From: Amoebidium appalachense
Taxonomy: Eukaryota; Ichthyosporea
Length of the DNA: 64,000 nucleotides
Assembly (NCBI GenBank): GCA_963693365.1
Contig: CAVNZM010000010.1
Location: 7,316,001-7,380,000, forward strand
Reading direction: 5' to 3'
In this document: in pieces, positions 56,801 through 64,000 of the stretch
Numbering within the stretch: position 1 is the stretch's first letter
Layout: each line of letters begins with the position of its first letter
Program-made: the position numbers and the translations under genes
The notes under the pieces: model-generated
Database searches by the model: none
What the model was told of the DNA's origin: nothing
The model's input: only the letters and a program-made list of their open reading frames with translations

Positions 56801-56992
56801 AAAAAAAAAAAAAAAGGCAAACTTACACCCCATTCCGCCTTCTCCTGTTAACACACTCCGGAGCACCCTCAAAGCCAACATAACGGTCTTATTCATTGAC
56901 CCCCCCTCTCCCCTCTCCCCTTCCGGCTCAACCCTCCCCCTCCCCCCCCCCCCCCCCCCCCCCCCCCGTCCTCCCCTTCCTCCCCCCCCCTC

Positions 56993-57025
<33 letters not shown>

Positions 57026-57597
57026 ACACACTTCCCCCCCCCTTACCCGCTCACACACACTCCATCCTTGTATCTTTTTTGCAATGGATAAACAAGTTTT
57101 CGTGCTTGTGTTTTTGAACTTTCTATTATGAACACATACCAACCCTCCTGCTCGCTGCAGGACGCAATGGATTTCATATGAGTCTGCAAGTGAGATGGTA
57201 GCCATGGTATTTTTACCCCCCGCCCCCTCCCCCCCCCCCCCCCCCACTTTCCCCCTCCCCCTTCCCCCCCTCCCCCCCCCCCCCTTCCCCTAACCCTCAA
57301 GCCCACCCCCCTATCCCCTATACCCCGCCTTCTGCCCCCCCCATCCCCCATACCGCGCCCTCCGCCCCTTGTCCTTTGCTCCCAGCCCTCTAGAACCTCT
57401 CCCCACTTCTTCCCCGTCACCTAAGACTCACCTTCCCTTTCCCTTTCCACCTACACCACCACCATACGGTACTGCGCAGTGCACAGGTTTTCCCCTCATT
57501 AGCCCCCCATTCCCCCCCCCCCCCTCCCGGCCCCGCCTCTGCCCTCCCACCTCCTGCCCCTTCCCCCCTCCCCCCACCACCCAACACACACTCACAA

Positions 57598-57652
<55 letters not shown>

Positions 57653-57982
57653 AACACACACCTGTCATCTCAATATGTGATGTAGTATGCAGGTTGTTGT
57701 TGTCGTGTGGACCTTTGTGATATGTTTTGTTGTAGCTCCCCACCTTCCTCCTCCCCATGTTCTTTTGCAGAGGCACAAACACTCACCAACAGACACACAC
57801 ACACATGCACACGCTCACGCATGCACTATGCACATGCAAAGGCAGACACACTATACACACACACACAAGCACATCCGCACACATCCACACAAGCACGTAC
57901 ACACACGCACACACATATACACACACGCGTGCGCAAACAGATGCACTCGTACACACATACACACACAAGCACACACACACAT

Positions 57983-58036
<54 letters not shown>
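57983..58036. repeat. (GCAC)n tetranucleotide repeat
   Basis: About twelve GCAC units embedded in longer CA-rich sequence. Confidence 0.9.
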
Positions 58037-58045
<9 letters not shown>

Positions 58046-58374
58046 CACAAACACACACACATTGTCCTGTGTGCACGTGCTTGACTCAACGATGGGTGTC
58101 TATTTGGATATTCGTAATCATGCATGTCGACGGACATACTCGTGCATTGCTGAGTTGAAGTCACTTTTTGGTAAAAAAAACCACTTGTTAGAGTGATACA
58201 AATGAGGGCTTCGAGTATCCATAGTAATCGAATCAAAACCCCTTCTGGCTGGCTTCTCTGTTTTCAATTTTTTCTGTACTTATGCTTGTTTTTTCTCTTC
58301 GTTTTTGCTTTTGCCGTCTTCTTGGCGGATCCAATTCTGCATTCATAACACTTTTCAGTGCCAACATCATTCTA

Positions 58375-58409
<35 letters not shown>

Positions 58410-58595
58410 AAAGCCCGCCCCGCCCCGCATCACCCAGCCCTTCCACCTCCTCGTCGTCCTCTCCACATAAACATGCAACCCTCCCTCCAAGCACGATCAC
58501 CAGGGCCCACCCACACACCCACACACCCACACACGTACACTGTCAGACTCCCGAGTTATGCTGACATAGAATCATACCGCCGTCCTACCCCTCGT

Positions 58596-64000
<5,405 letters not shown>

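Overview
The window is eukaryotic. It has spliced genes with GT-AG introns, long microsatellites and homopolymers, a satellite array, and several transposable elements. Three protein-coding genes are recognisable: a heterotrimeric G-protein beta subunit (48626-53430, +), an animal-type (peroxidase-cyclooxygenase) secreted heme peroxidase (38913-46444, -), and a DOT1-family histone H3K79 methyltransferase (58836 to beyond the right edge, +). A fourth, unrecognised six-exon gene lies at 2784-6917 (-). This gene set points to an opisthokont, probably a holozoan (a marine invertebrate or a unicellular relative). The sequence alone does not settle the species.

Layout. 1-2140: about 4.7 copies of a ~452-bp satellite. 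2784-6917: the unknown gene, with a TATA promoter at 7039-7047. 6961-12999: two tandem copies of a ~1.57-kb unit that starts in this gene's 5' leader. The second copy is split by a 2,884-bp hAT-like DNA transposon (9101-11984) with an 8-bp target duplication; copy 1 preserves the empty site. 13655-31970: a four-element nest. A small DIRS-like RT/RNase H element (minus strand, ~150-bp direct terminal repeats) is interrupted by a 921-bp solo LTR (30362-31282) and by a 14.7-kb Ty3/gypsy element (13894-28637). The gypsy element is itself interrupted by an apparently intact Ty1/copia element in the opposite orientation (16152-22535). Target-site duplications are visible for all three LTR insertions. 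31971-38912: mainly simple repeats, one possible exon and a perfect 31-bp inverted repeat. 38913-64000: the peroxidase, G-beta and DOT1 genes.

The known host genes have independent jobs: extracellular oxidant chemistry, GPCR signalling and chromatin modification. They share one architecture: small exons set in introns dominated by (CA)n and poly-C tracts that often run right up to the 3' splice site. The most unusual coding feature is the peroxidase C-terminus, a roughly 350-residue tail with about 18% methionine and tandem His/Met/Pro/Ser repeats.

Caveats. Exon boundaries were placed by eye from splice consensus and reading-frame continuity. Family assignments rest on recognised motifs, with no database search. 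Homopolymer runs may hide single-base assembly errors.
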